A stretch of DNA of 24,823 nt from Clostridiales bacterium (lineage in GTDB: Bacteria > Bacillota > Clostridia > Oscillospirales > Acutalibacteraceae), in assembly GCA_022791355.1 (NCBI GenBank), contig JAAVYX010000077.1:1-24823 (forward strand). The letters run 5' to 3'. The notes beneath the pieces are model-generated. The model saw nothing but the letters and a program-made list of their open reading frames with translations, was not told where the DNA came from and ran no database searches. Shown piece after piece: positions 1 through 7,587 of this stretch (positions within the stretch are counted from its first letter, which is position 1; every line of letters starts with the position of its first letter). Made by a program: the position numbers and the translations under genes.

Positions 1-57
1 GCCATGCTGGCCCAGGCCAACCAGGTGCCCCAGGGCGTCCTGCAGCTGCTCCAGTAA
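1..57 (+). CDS. fliC: Flagellin, C-terminal end (partial)
   Basis: Only the last 18 codons and the stop are inside the window. They read AMLAQANQVPQGVLQLLQ, which matches the conserved C-terminal D0 helix of flagellins (typical ending MLAQANQ-P--VLQLL). Flagellin is the filament subunit of the bacterial flagellum; this helix packs in the filament core and is needed for export and polymerisation. The gene enters from the left edge on the plus strand and is followed 77 bases later by a perfect terminator. No other flagellar gene is visible in the window. The assignment is firm despite the short length, because the motif is very characteristic. Confidence 0.92.
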   Translation, partial: AMLAQANQVPQGVLQLLQ

Positions 58-134
58 TTTGGACCGCTTGTTGTTTCTTAAAACCGCATAACGCCGGACG
101 CGAGGCCGTGGAAAAGCGGCCCCGCGTCCTCCCC

Positions 135-169
135 AAAAGCGGGCTGTTCCTTTGGAACAGCCCGCTTTT
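135..169 (+). terminator. Rho-independent terminator after flagellin
   Basis: A 16-bp perfect stem (135-150 pairs with 154-169) encloses a 3-base TTT loop. The stem begins with AAAA and ends in TTTT, so it can work in either direction. It is the natural transcript end for flagellin. Confidence 0.93.
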
Positions 170-173
170 AACT

Positions 174-526
174 TGTCAAAAAAACAGTAGGTAAATGGCA
201 AGCCGCCCCCCTGGTTCCTACGGAGCACCGTCCCCTGGCGAGGGTTATGCCAAAACCTTCCTTTGGAAGGTTTTGGCTACCCGCGCCTTTTTGCGTAAGG
301 ATTGCGGGTCCCGCGTCCCGCGGGGCCCGCCGCCTTTAAAACTTGATGCGCAGGGCCTAGCTTTTGCGCATCTGTCCGCTCCCGCGGGCAGGCGCTTTGC
401 ATGTATAGGCCCCGGGCCGGACGGCCCGGTTGGCTATTTTTTATAGATCGCCTACGGCAATTTATAAAAAATGCGGGCGAAACCTTTTTGGTGCAGTATT
501 TGCCTTAAAACGACTTTTTTTGACAG
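174..526. repeat. MITE-like intergenic repeat, copy A
   Basis: This is one of two related non-coding copies in the window; the other is at 2364-2600. Shared blocks in the same order include TTCCT-CGGA-CA, AGGGTTA-GC-AAAACCTT, a GGTTT-GGCT block, TAAGGATT-CG-GTCC, GCGGGCGAAA-CTTTTT, and AC-ACTTTTTT-ACAGCC at the right end. The ends form short imperfect inverted repeats: TGTCAAAAAAACAGT at 174-188 and ACTTTTTTTGACAG at 513-526. Copy A carries about 115 extra bases around 354-470. A 13-base direct repeat (ACAGCCCGCTTTT) flanks the element at 157-169 and 523-535. No credible ORF lies inside. It could be a non-autonomous transposable element or a dispersed structured repeat; no transposase is present. 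Confidence 0.6.
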
Positions 527-555
527 CCCGCTTTTTCAGTTCGCTTCCCTCGTTC

Positions 556-640
556 CCTGTAGTCTGCTTCAAAGCCGCGGACACGCCGGATTTTGTGCAT
601 ACAGGATCGCTTTGGGGAAAACCGGAGGGCACGCCGGCGT
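556..640. repeat. Diverged intergenic repeat, second family, copy 1
   Basis: This stretch aligns by eye with 7373-7460. Shared blocks run in the same order: an AGT-TG--T start, GCCGGATTT, then CAGG--G-TT followed by AAACCG-AGG. The similarity is partial and was judged without alignment software. It lies in the non-coding tail downstream of the ArsC-like gene, and no gene is supported here. Confidence 0.4.
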
Positions 641-672
641 TTGACCCTAAGCCTGTAGCCCCACGGCAGAGC

Positions 673-1008
673 CTATTCCCAGTCCTTCCAAGTTTCGGGA
701 CAGTAGCCCACAGTGGCCTTCCGGCCGTTGCGGACAATGGGGGTCCGAAAGAGGGCCGGATTCTCCAAAAGCTTGTCGATTTTATCCTGCTCATAGGCCA
801 GATGCTCTACTAAGGCCGCGTCGGGATGCTTAGGGTCCACCAGGGCTTCCAGCCCCCCCGCCGCCGCGAGAATCGTCTCCAGCTCCCGGGGACGCATACC
901 GTATTTGGGCAGGTCGATGCGCTGAAAGGGAATTTTCCGTTCCTTAAAATACCGCTCGGCCTTTTTGGTATCAAAGCATTTAGACTTTCCGTAGATTTGT
1001 ATATTCAT
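673..1008 (-). CDS. ArsC/Spx-family thioredoxin-fold protein (arsenate reductase-like)
   Basis: The 111-residue protein has the length and fold pattern of the ArsC-like/Spx/YffB family. It opens with a beta strand (MNIQIYGKSK) leading to Cys11 in the motif KCFDTKKAERYF, the family's N-terminal redox cysteine. A cis-proline strand follows (RTPIVRNGRKATVGY), and the C-terminus is the typical CPETWKDWE. The sequence around Cys11 is C-x-x-T rather than the C-x-x-C of Spx, so it is closer to the ArsC/YffB branch. No arsR, arsB or acr3 gene is adjacent, so a true role in arsenate reduction is unsupported; a glutathione- or thioredoxin-linked reductase or a regulator is equally possible. The start is supported by AAGGAG 8 bases upstream and a near-consensus promoter. 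It is divergent from the hydrolase gene. Confidence 0.82.
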   Translation of the reverse strand: MNIQIYGKSKCFDTKKAERYFKERKIPFQRIDLPKYGMRPRELETILAAAGGLEALVDPKHPDAALVEHLAYEQDKIDKLLENPALFRTPIVRNGRKATVGYCPETWKDWE

Positions 1009-1039
1009 CTTTTCCGCTCCTTATCTGTTTTCTGCTTTC

Positions 1040-1068
1040 AGTATACAGGAAAGGCAAGAATTTGTAAA
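1040..1068 (-). promoter_or_regulatory. Sigma-A-like promoter for the ArsC-like gene
   Basis: Read on the minus strand, TTTACA (1068-1063) and TATACT (1045-1040) are separated by exactly 17 bases. The expected transcription start is about 25 bases upstream of the ATG at 1008, leaving room for the AAGGAG ribosome binding site. Confidence 0.75.
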
Positions 1069-1074
1069 ACGGCT

Positions 1075-1103
1075 TTCCAAGTCTCAGCGGGGTATGCTAT
1101 AAT
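1075..1103 (+). promoter_or_regulatory. Extended -10 promoter for the hydrolase gene
   Basis: TATAAT at 1098-1103 is preceded by TG in the extended -10 position (TGCTATAAT). A weak -35 (TTCCAA, 1075-1080) lies 17 bases upstream. It faces the hydrolase gene but would give a leader of about 245 bases. It is back to back with the promoter of the ArsC-like gene. Confidence 0.6.
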
Positions 1104-1109
1104 TGCGGC

Positions 1110-1356
1110 GTTGCAGTCCTTATACCGGTTGATCGTCTCACACGCTCGGCCGCGCGTCCCGACCCGCGATACGGCCTGCGACCGAAAGCATGAGCGTTGG
1201 CAGGAGACTGTTCAAAGGCCGGACCGGCACGACAGATAGAGGTCAAACCGGGAGCCGGTCTCTTTCCGGACCAAAACATCAGGGCTGCTGGACATACCAT
1301 ATGTAACATACTGAAAGCGGCGCGGTTACCAGCGTCAATATAAGGAGGAAGCGGAT
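1110..1356 (+). other. Long 5' leader of the hydrolase gene
   Basis: About 245 bases separate the best promoter from the hydrolase start codon. The stretch contains a possible stem in which GACCGGC near 1223 pairs with GCCGGTC near 1255. It matches no riboswitch or T-box consensus that I recognise, and no supported small gene was found. It ends with the strong ribosome binding site TAAGGAGGAAG just before ATG 1357. Confidence 0.35.
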
Positions 1357-2316
1357 ATGTGCGCTTTTCAAAAAAACACCGGCGTTTTTCCCAGCGCCAA
1401 CGGGACAGATCAAATTACCTATTACGTTTACCGGCCCCAAGGGGAGCCCAAGGCGATTGTGCAGCTTTCCCATGGCATGTGCGAATATATTGAGCGGTAC
1501 GAGCCCTTTATCGAGTATCTGACCGGTCACGGCTATCTGGTCTGCGGAAACGACCATTTGGGTCACGGCCAATCGGCGGGGAGGGCGCTGGGTTACTTCG
1601 CCGATCGAAAAGGCTACGCCTATCCGCCCCGGGACCTCTACCAACTCACCCTGCTGATGCGGGAAACCTACCCGTCTCTCCCCTACTTTCTGCTGGGGCA
1701 CAGCATGGGCTCCTTTGTCGCCCGGGAATATTTGTATTATCATGGAGAGCTGCTGGCCGGCGCGGTCATCAGCGGCACCAGCGGCCGGCAGCCCGCCTAC
1801 CCGGCGGGAATCCTGCTCTCCCGGCTCATCGCCCTGCTTCGGGGAAAAACCTATCGCAGCGTCTTTTTGGACCGGATGGCCTTTGGAAGCTACAACAAAC
1901 GGTTCGGCGGCAAATACGGGGACTCCCACTGGCTGACCCGGGATCAGGCCGAGGTAGACGCTTATCGGAACAACCCCTTATGCAATTTTATTTTCACCGC
2001 CGAGGGCATGAACGCCCTGTTTCATTTGGTAGGCCGCTGCAACCGGGCCAGCCGGTTTCAAAAGCTGCCCAAAGCTCTGCCCGTCCTCTTTGTCAGCGGG
2101 GATATGGACCCGGTGGGCCAGTATGGCGCGGGACCCCGACAGGCGGCCCGGCGTATGCGGGCGGCGGGCCTGACCGACGTGACCCTGCGCCTCTACCCCG
2201 GCGGGCGGCATGAATGCATCAACGAGCAGAACAAGCAGGAGGTTTGGGCGGACATTCTGGCCTGGCTGGACGGGCATGTCGCGCAAGGAAAAGACGGTAA
2301 ACATTCCGCCGAATAG
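1357..2316 (+). CDS. Alpha/beta hydrolase, monoacylglycerol lipase / lysophospholipase-like (Hydrolase_4, S33 type)
   Basis: The 319-residue protein has the family's characteristic order. An oxyanion-loop strand (QLSHGMCEYIERYEPFIEYL, near 36-55) is followed by CGNDHLGHGQS (63-73), the hallmark of the monoglyceride lipase/lysophospholipase group. The nucleophile elbow is GHSMGS with Ser116. The acid is probably Asp251 (SGDMDPVG) and the base His285 (GGRHECINE). A helical lid lies between residues about 150 and 225. There is no signal peptide, so it acts in the cytoplasm, probably on monoacylglycerols, lysophospholipids or other esters; the substrate cannot be read from sequence. The start is fixed by TAAGGAGG just upstream. 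It is a single-gene transcript ending at the terminator at 2319-2360. Confidence 0.88.
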   Translation: MCAFQKNTGVFPSANGTDQITYYVYRPQGEPKAIVQLSHGMCEYIERYEPFIEYLTGHGYLVCGNDHLGHGQSAGRALGYFADRKGYAYPPRDLYQLTLLMRETYPSLPYFLLGHSMGSFVAREYLYYHGELLAGAVISGTSGRQPAYPAGILLSRLIALLRGKTYRSVFLDRMAFGSYNKRFGGKYGDSHWLTRDQAEVDAYRNNPLCNFIFTAEGMNALFHLVGRCNRASRFQKLPKALPVLFVSGDMDPVGQYGAGPRQAARRMRAAGLTDVTLRLYPGGRHECINEQNKQEVWADILAWLDGHVAQGKDGKHSAE

Positions 2317-2318
2317 GC

Positions 2319-2360
2319 AAACCGTCCCGGTTCCCCCTATATGGAAACCGGGACGGTTTT
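2319..2360 (+). terminator. Rho-independent terminator after the hydrolase gene
   Basis: A 14-bp stem, AAACCGTCCCGGTT paired with AACCGGGACGGTTT, encloses a loop containing CCCCCTATATGG and ends in a T run. It starts three bases after the hydrolase stop codon. Confidence 0.92.
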
Positions 2361-2363
2361 CGT

Positions 2364-2600
2364 CTGTCGAAAAACCGTTAGACAAATAGCAAAATACGCC
2401 CTTCTCCCCCGTGTTCCTGCGGAACATCGGGAAATCCCCGGCAAGGGTTACGCTAAAACCTTTCAAAGGGAGGTTTGGGCTGCCATACGCCTTACGTTTC
2501 TAAGGATTTCGCGTCCTGCAGGACACAGGACCCCGCCTTAGAGGAAAGGCGGGCGAAAACTTTTTGTACAGGATTTTCCTTTTAACAACTTTTTTAACAG
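2364..2600. repeat. MITE-like intergenic repeat, copy B
   Basis: This is the second copy of the element at 174-526, in the same orientation but lacking the ~115-base central insert. Its imperfect terminal inverted repeats are CTGTCGAAAAACCGT (2364-2378) and AACTTTTTTAACAG (2587-2600). It sits between two terminators whose loops share the sequence CCCCCTATATGG. No coding potential is supported. Confidence 0.6.
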
Positions 2601-2604
2601 CCTG

Positions 2605-2646
2605 AAACCGCCCCGGCTCCCCCCTATATGGGAGCCGGGGCGGTTT
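2605..2646. terminator. Terminator between repeat B and the secreted GH78 gene
   Basis: A 16-bp perfect GC-rich stem pairs 2605-2620 with 2631-2646 around a 10-base loop. The plus-strand side runs into TTTTCTTT. The minus-strand side has only a short T run, but this hairpin is still the only candidate for ending the GH78 transcript, whose stop is at 2674. Confidence 0.82.
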
Positions 2647-2673
2647 TCTTTGCGGTATCGCCCGCGCGGGCCG

Positions 2674-5600
2674 TCAGGCCTGTCTTGCCAAAACCTTACA
2701 GATTTCCATTACGTCCCCGATGGCGATATCGTCGCTGCCGGTCATATCGCCCGCCAGCTTTTCGTCTGCTGTGGGCGCTCTGCCGGCCGACTTGCGGGCC
2801 AGAACCTTACAGGCCTCCATCACGTCCTGGATGGTAACCTGACCGTCGCCGTTCAGGTCGCCCAGCGGCCGCACCGGCAGGGTCAAGCTGCCGCTGACGC
2901 TGGGGTCGGCTGCCGGCGTCGCCGTCAGGGTCAGCACCCGGGCCGTCTCGCCGGCCGCCAGGGTCAGGGTCCCGTCGGCGCCGACCGACGTGCCTTCCCC
3001 GCCGCCGGTCACGCTCCAGACAACCGTCTGATCGACTCCCTCGCTTCCCGTAACCCGGGCGGTCAGCCGCACCGATTTGCCGGGCACGGCGAAGGCGCTG
3101 CCGGCCGTCACTGTTACGGTCTCCACCGTCTGGCCGTCGGGGGTTAAGGAGAAGGCGTAGCTGCCGGAAGCCAGACGGTAAACCGCCTTGCCGTTTTGAT
3201 AGCCCACATAGGTCACCCCGTCGGCCTCGGCCGCCGGCCTGCCGCCCTCGTAAAGGGCGGTATTTTTCTCCACCGGCAGGCTGAGGGTAGCCGTGGTATT
3301 GGCCGGGACGGTGGCCTTGTAGGTGAGCAGCTTGCCGTTTTCATCAGCCGTCCAGGCGCTGTCGATTTGACCGTAGATGGAGCCGTAGGAGGCGGTTACG
3401 GCCGTCATACGCTCCTGGTCTTCCGGGATGTCGGCCGCCGCCCGCTGGTCCAGGGTGGGCTGGAGGATGATATGCTTGAAGCCGGGCTGGGCGGGATCTG
3501 CCTCGATGCCGCCCATATACCGGTACATCCACTCCCCTACCGCGCCGTAGGCGTAGTGGTTGAAGGAGTTCATGCCGGGGTCCTTAAAGCCCTTCTCAAT
3601 GGTGTAGCTGTCCCAGTTTTCCCAGATGGTGGTAGCGCCCTGGTCCACGCTGTACAGCCAAGAGGGAGCATTCCGCTGCAAAAGAAGGGTATAGGCCATA
3701 TCGTCGGCCCCCACGTCGCTTAGGGTCTGGTTTAAAATAGAGGTGCCGATAAAGCCGGTGGACAGGCGGTTGCCGTTGTTCTTAATCTTTTGGAGCAGGA
3801 TTTCCAGAGCCGCGTCCCGCTGGCTTGCAGTCTCGAAAAGATCCAGCTTGAGGGCCAGCAGGTAGGTGGTCTGGCTGTTTACCTTCAGGGAGCCGTCGGC
3901 GTTTACATAGCGGGTATTGAATTCCTTCTTGATGTTGTTATACAGGGTAAGGTAGCTCCTCTGCTTCCCGGTATCGCCGATAGCCTCGGCCATTTCGGAC
4001 ATAAGCTTGGCCGCATAGGCGTAATAGGTCACCGAAATATACCGCTTGACCGCGTCGTCGTTGAGTTCGGGGGAAACCCAGTCTCCTGACGCCGCGCCGC
4101 CGCCGTTATACTGCCACTGGTCGTCGCCCCTGGTGGCCATATAGTCCATAAAGGTCTCCATGGAGGCGAAATGATCCCGGATGAGCTGGACGTCGCCGTA
4201 CATGAGGTAAACATTGTATGGGACGATAATGCCGGCCTCGGCCCATCCGCCGTTGCCGCCGCCCACGATATGGGTGTTGGGGGCGATATCGGGATAGGCC
4301 CCCTTGAGGTTGCCCGCCTCGGAGCCAAATTGAGAGTCCCGCATATCCTGGAGCCATTTGCGGTAGAAGCCGGCTACGTCGGCGCTGTAGGTGGCCGTGC
4401 GGGAGAAAATGTGGGTGTCGGCCGTCCAGCCCAGCCGCTCGTTGCGCTGGGGGCAGTCGGTGGCCGTACTCAAGAAGTTGTCCCGCATACCCCACAGGAT
4501 GTTGCTGTAAAGCTGGTTGACCGCCGGGTCGCTGGTTACAAGAGAGCTGCTTTCCTCGTTGGCGTTGCCCACCACGACACCGTCCATATCCAGAATCTCG
4601 ATATCGGCGGCGGCGGTCACCTGGATATAGCGGAAGCCGTAGAAGGTGAAGCGGGGGTTGTAGGTCTCGCCCGCCGCGTCCCCCTTCATAATATACTGGC
4701 CGGCGGCCTTGGCCTCCAGGTAGTTTGCGTTGTAGACGCTGCCCTTGGGGCCGTCGTTTTTGCGCAGCGTATCGCCCGAATCATTCAGCATCTCGCCGAA
4801 TCGGATGTTGACCGCCGTGCCGGCCTTGCCCTTGACGGTAAACTTCTCCCAGCCGGCGATGTTCTGTCCCAGGTCAAAGATGGCCGTCTCGCCCTTTTGC
4901 AGCGTAAAGGGCAGGGCGGGATTCTGCACATGGTCGATCTCGCCGTATTCCGTACCGTTATCCTTTACTCCCTGATAGGTAGTCACGCTGACCGGTTTCC
5001 TGGAAAGCCGGGGCCGGGCCTGGACCCGGGAGCCGATAGCGGCTATGACCTTACCCTTGAAATCGGTTTTTTCCTTGGCCGAAATCCAGCCCTCGGCCTT
5101 GTAGCCGGCCTGGGACCAGGTCTCAATGCCATCCCTGCGGGCGTCGTAGGTCTCGCCGTTGTAGATATCGGCGTAGGTTACGGCCCCGTCCCGGCTGGTC
5201 TGCCAGGAGGTATCGGTAATCACGGTATCCTTGCTGCCGTCGGTATAGGTCATATCCAGCTTAATCCGCAGGCCGTTGGGCTGGCTGGAATAAAAGGTAT
5301 GGCCCCGCACGGCGATAACGCCGTTGTACCAGCCCGAGGCCACCTCGGCCCCGATGGCGTTTGCGCCCTGCCTTACAAGATCGGTAACGTCGTAGGTCAG
5401 GTAGAATACGGTATCGTCGTAATCGGTCCAGCCGGGCTTGAGCTCGTCGTAAACCATGCCGCTTTCGGTGGGCGTGCCCACCCGCCGGCCGTTGATGTAG
5501 AGGTCGGACACGCCCAGGGCGCTGTAGTAGACCCGGGCCGACGCAATCTCCTTTTGGGCGGTAAAATCCTTGCGGAAGGCGGTGGCGGCCGAATCGGCCA

Positions 5601-7188
5601 TGCGGGACTCAAAAATCTTAGTTTCGCTGGAGGTGGTAAAGAGCAGCTTGGCGTCTCCGTCCACCTCCACGATCTTACCCCCGTCAAAGGGGTTGACGCC
5701 GTCGTCAAAGCCGGCGTCTATCACTGCGACGGGTTCCCCGCTTTTGGAGCTGACGGCCTTTACATTGTCGAACCGGGCGTCCTCGTTGAAGAACCGGAAG
5801 CCGTAGTAGCCCTCGCAGAGATTGCCGGTGGTATCCTTGTAGGTATCCACCGTTACGCCGTCGATGGCCGTGGTCACGGTCTCGCCCTCTACCGTAATGA
5901 CAATATGATGCTCCTCGTTAAAAAGAGCCTCCTTGGTAAACTGGGCGGGCAGGGTGATATCCTTAACCCCGGTGGCGCTTCCGTTTACGAAGATGTGCCG
6001 GCGCAGATAAGGGTGGGACGCATTGTTGGTGTTGATCGCCCACATGAAGAAGTTGTTCAGGTCCTTGGCCGCGAAGGAGAGGCCCATATTGTCCCGGATG
6101 ATCTGGAAGTCGGCCTCGTACACATAGTGCAGGCCGCCGTCCTCGGGGGCGGACTCCTTCTTCTGGAAAACGAAGATCTCCGAATCTCCGGTTACCAGCA
6201 GCTTGCCGTTCCCGTCCACATCCACAATTTGGCCGCCGGCAAAGGGATTGTCCCCTCCTTCAAAGCCGGTTTCGAACAGAACGGTTTCCTTCCCCTCCGC
6301 GGTATAGGCGGCCCGCACGTTGTCGAACCGGCCGGTTTCGTTGTGGATACGGAAGCCGAATTCTCCCAGGATCAGGGTTCCGGTGGTATCCGCATAGGTA
6401 TCCACCACCGTATCGTCGATGGAGGTTGTCACCGTGTTTCCGGTCCTGGCGACGACAATCCGATGCTCGCTGTTCGTCAGCGCGTCCTTGGTAAGGGCGG
6501 GGGGCAGGGGAACGTCGCTGGTCACAACGTAATTGCCGTTTACCTTGACATGCCGCCGCAGATACGGATGATCCGCGCCGTTGGTATTGACGGCCCACAT
6601 AAAGTAGTTGTTGGGGTCGGCCGCCGAGAAGAGCAGGGAAAAATTATCCCGGATGATCTGGAAGTCGGCGGCGTAGGTGTAGTCGGCTCCCTTGTCCGGC
6701 TGCCCGGCGGGGACCTCCTCTGTCGAGTGCTTGAGCCAGAGAGCGTCCGACCAGTCGGCCGGGTCATACAGGCCGGTTTCAAACCGGGCGGTCTCCGACT
6801 GGGTCTGGCCGCCCTGGTTGTCCCACACCTTTACGGTCCAATAGTATACGGTTTGGGACTGAAGCGTCTCGCCGGCGTAGGCGATATTGGCCGACCGGCC
6901 GTCGGCCACCTTGCCGGAATCCCAGACCGCGGCGCCGCCGGGCGCGTCCTTTTTAACGACCAGCTGATAATGGGTCTGTTCCACGCCCCGCTTTTCGGCC
7001 TGCATTTCCCAGCTGAAAACAGGGGCGGTCGTATCGATTCCCAGCGGGGCGGTCTGATAGTCGGTGCGGGGATTGACGATTTTCATCCCCGTATCGGCCG
7101 CCAGCACCGCCGGGGAACCCGCGCCCACGCCCAGCAGTAAGGCGGCGGACAGCAGGCAGGACAGCAGGCGCAATAGGTTTTTACGCAT
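2674..7188 (-). CDS. Secreted multidomain GH78 alpha-L-rhamnosidase with C-terminal dockerin
   Basis: The 1504-residue exported enzyme would remove terminal alpha-L-rhamnose from glycans outside the cell. Numbered from the ATG at 7188, it shows a signal peptide (1-30, ending AVLA/AD), an Fn3-like N-terminal GH78 module (about 35-145), two tandem ~170-residue repeats (about 169-338 and 354-527), and the accessory beta domain with SALGVSDLYINGRRVG (near 556). A jelly-roll with DLGQNIAGWE follows (near 772). The (alpha/alpha)6 catalytic domain contains DCPQRNERLGWTAD (near 911) and GATTIWENWDSY (near 1184), then SFNHYAYGAVGEW. A C-terminal beta domain, an Ig-like module (about 1352-1440) and a two-repeat dockerin (1443-1504: DLNGDGQVTIQD, DMTGSDDIAIGD) complete it. 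The ATG at 7197 abuts the Shine-Dalgarno sequence, so 7188 is the better start. Family-typical GH78 enzymes are roughly 900-1100 residues; the excess is the repeats plus Ig and dockerin. Confidence 0.9.
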   Translation of the reverse strand: MRKNLLRLLSCLLSAALLLGVGAGSPAVLAADTGMKIVNPRTDYQTAPLGIDTTAPVFSWEMQAEKRGVEQTHYQLVVKKDAPGGAAVWDSGKVADGRSANIAYAGETLQSQTVYYWTVKVWDNQGGQTQSETARFETGLYDPADWSDALWLKHSTEEVPAGQPDKGADYTYAADFQIIRDNFSLLFSAADPNNYFMWAVNTNGADHPYLRRHVKVNGNYVVTSDVPLPPALTKDALTNSEHRIVVARTGNTVTTSIDDTVVDTYADTTGTLILGEFGFRIHNETGRFDNVRAAYTAEGKETVLFETGFEGGDNPFAGGQIVDVDGNGKLLVTGDSEIFVFQKKESAPEDGGLHYVYEADFQIIRDNMGLSFAAKDLNNFFMWAINTNNASHPYLRRHIFVNGSATGVKDITLPAQFTKEALFNEEHHIVITVEGETVTTAIDGVTVDTYKDTTGNLCEGYYGFRFFNEDARFDNVKAVSSKSGEPVAVIDAGFDDGVNPFDGGKIVEVDGDAKLLFTTSSETKIFESRMADSAATAFRKDFTAQKEIASARVYYSALGVSDLYINGRRVGTPTESGMVYDELKPGWTDYDDTVFYLTYDVTDLVRQGANAIGAEVASGWYNGVIAVRGHTFYSSQPNGLRIKLDMTYTDGSKDTVITDTSWQTSRDGAVTYADIYNGETYDARRDGIETWSQAGYKAEGWISAKEKTDFKGKVIAAIGSRVQARPRLSRKPVSVTTYQGVKDNGTEYGEIDHVQNPALPFTLQKGETAIFDLGQNIAGWEKFTVKGKAGTAVNIRFGEMLNDSGDTLRKNDGPKGSVYNANYLEAKAAGQYIMKGDAAGETYNPRFTFYGFRYIQVTAAADIEILDMDGVVVGNANEESSSLVTSDPAVNQLYSNILWGMRDNFLSTATDCPQRNERLGWTADTHIFSRTATYSADVAGFYRKWLQDMRDSQFGSEAGNLKGAYPDIAPNTHIVGGGNGGWAEAGIIVPYNVYLMYGDVQLIRDHFASMETFMDYMATRGDDQWQYNGGGAASGDWVSPELNDDAVKRYISVTYYAYAAKLMSEMAEAIGDTGKQRSYLTLYNNIKKEFNTRYVNADGSLKVNSQTTYLLALKLDLFETASQRDAALEILLQKIKNNGNRLSTGFIGTSILNQTLSDVGADDMAYTLLLQRNAPSWLYSVDQGATTIWENWDSYTIEKGFKDPGMNSFNHYAYGAVGEWMYRYMGGIEADPAQPGFKHIILQPTLDQRAAADIPEDQERMTAVTASYGSIYGQIDSAWTADENGKLLTYKATVPANTTATLSLPVEKNTALYEGGRPAAEADGVTYVGYQNGKAVYRLASGSYAFSLTPDGQTVETVTVTAGSAFAVPGKSVRLTARVTGSEGVDQTVVWSVTGGGEGTSVGADGTLTLAAGETARVLTLTATPAADPSVSGSLTLPVRPLGDLNGDGQVTIQDVMEACKVLARKSAGRAPTADEKLAGDMTGSDDIAIGDVMEICKVLARQA
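5608..6681 (-). repeat. Tandem internal domain duplication in the secreted GH78 protein
   Basis: Two copies of about 170 residues, encoded at about 6681-6175 and 6126-5608, are strongly similar. Shared features include ADFQIIRDN, a FMWA-NTN motif, HPYLRRH, TVTT-ID--TVDTY-DTTG, a GFR--NE--RFDNV motif, and NPF-GG-IV-VDG. The motif order resembles concanavalin-like/LamG or DUF1080-type beta-sandwich domains, so they are probably carbohydrate-binding or spacer modules. They interrupt the region between the N-terminal Fn3-like module and the accessory domain of the rhamnosidase. Confidence 0.8.
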
Positions 7189-7197
7189 GTGGGTCAT

Positions 7198-7203
7198 CTC
7201 CTT
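7198..7203 (-). promoter_or_regulatory. Ribosome binding site that decides the GH78 start
   Basis: AAGGAG on the minus strand ends directly against the ATG at 7197 but lies 9 bases before the ATG at 7188. The normal spacing favours 7188, and the resulting protein begins MRKNLLRLL, a classical signal-peptide n-region. Confidence 0.75.
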
Positions 7204-7244
7204 TTTTTTGATTTGCTAAACTTACGTTCTTTTGGTGGCGTTGG

Positions 7245-7320
7245 ATATTTCGCGCCAGATTTTTTGTTGGGTTAGACGCGAGGTTTCGCGCCAGATTTAC
7301 TTTTCTTATTTCTCCAAAAC
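7245..7320 (-). promoter_or_regulatory. Paired 19-bp boxes upstream of the secreted GH78 gene
   Basis: Two direct copies of AAATCTGGCGCGAAACCTC (the second ends in AAATATCC) are centred on CGCG at 7287-7290 and 7251-7254, 36 bases apart. The upstream copy is preceded by TTTTGGAGAAAT and GAAAAG. A matching pair lies upstream of the AraC-family gene at 14722-14801. The boxes lie about 65-100 bases before the start codon, a normal place for activator sites. I infer AraC-type operators; an unrelated dispersed repeat is the alternative. Confidence 0.55.
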
Positions 7321-7372
7321 CGGGCCGCAGGGCGCGGTCCCTTCTATTGTCACGCGGAAGATGAAAGGGAAC

Positions 7373-7460
7373 TAGAGTGTGTTTTAACGCTGGAGGAATG
7401 CCGGATTTATGCCAAGTGGCAGGCGGTTTCAAGGCGAAAACCGCAGGAAAGGCTATCGCC
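7373..7460. repeat. Diverged intergenic repeat, second family, copy 2
   Basis: This stretch is partly alignable with 556-640: an AGT-TG block, GCCGGATTT, then CAGG--G-TT and AAAACCG-AGG. It begins with GGGAACTAGAG, the same core sequence as the 11-bp tandem repeat at 17020-17093. The whole interval 7198-7587 is otherwise without a supported gene. Confidence 0.4.
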
Positions 7461-7538
7461 TTTCGATAATTTTCAACACAGAAAAGGCCTGTCAATAGGC
7501 ATAAAGACGATTTTTCGGCGTATAAATCAGACTCTAAA

Positions 7539-7561
7539 CCAAAAGCAGAGAAACTTCTGCT
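7539..7561 (-). terminator. Probable terminator of the GH106-like/GH78 operon
   Basis: Read on the minus strand, AGCAGA pairs with TCTGCT around a 6-base loop and is followed by TTTTGGTTT. It lies about 27 bases after the GH78 stop at 7588. The stem is short, so efficiency is uncertain. Confidence 0.55.
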
Positions 7562-7587
7562 GAATCACCGCCGTATCAACCAAAAAA

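Noticed and set aside
195..813. Small plus-strand frames in the first intergenic region
   Set aside because: They lie inside the repeat elements or opposite the ArsC-like gene, with no ribosome binding site and no protein-like composition.
4171..7140. A 989-codon open frame on the plus strand opposite the secreted GH78 gene
   Set aside because: It mirrors the GH78 coding frame in GC-rich sequence, has Gly/Val/His-rich composition with no recognisable domain, and lacks a ribosome binding site.
7245..7320. Box pairs as a CRISPR or transposon end
   Set aside because: There are only two direct copies per site, with no unique spacer series, no inverted ends and a promoter-proximal location, so regulatory sites are more likely.
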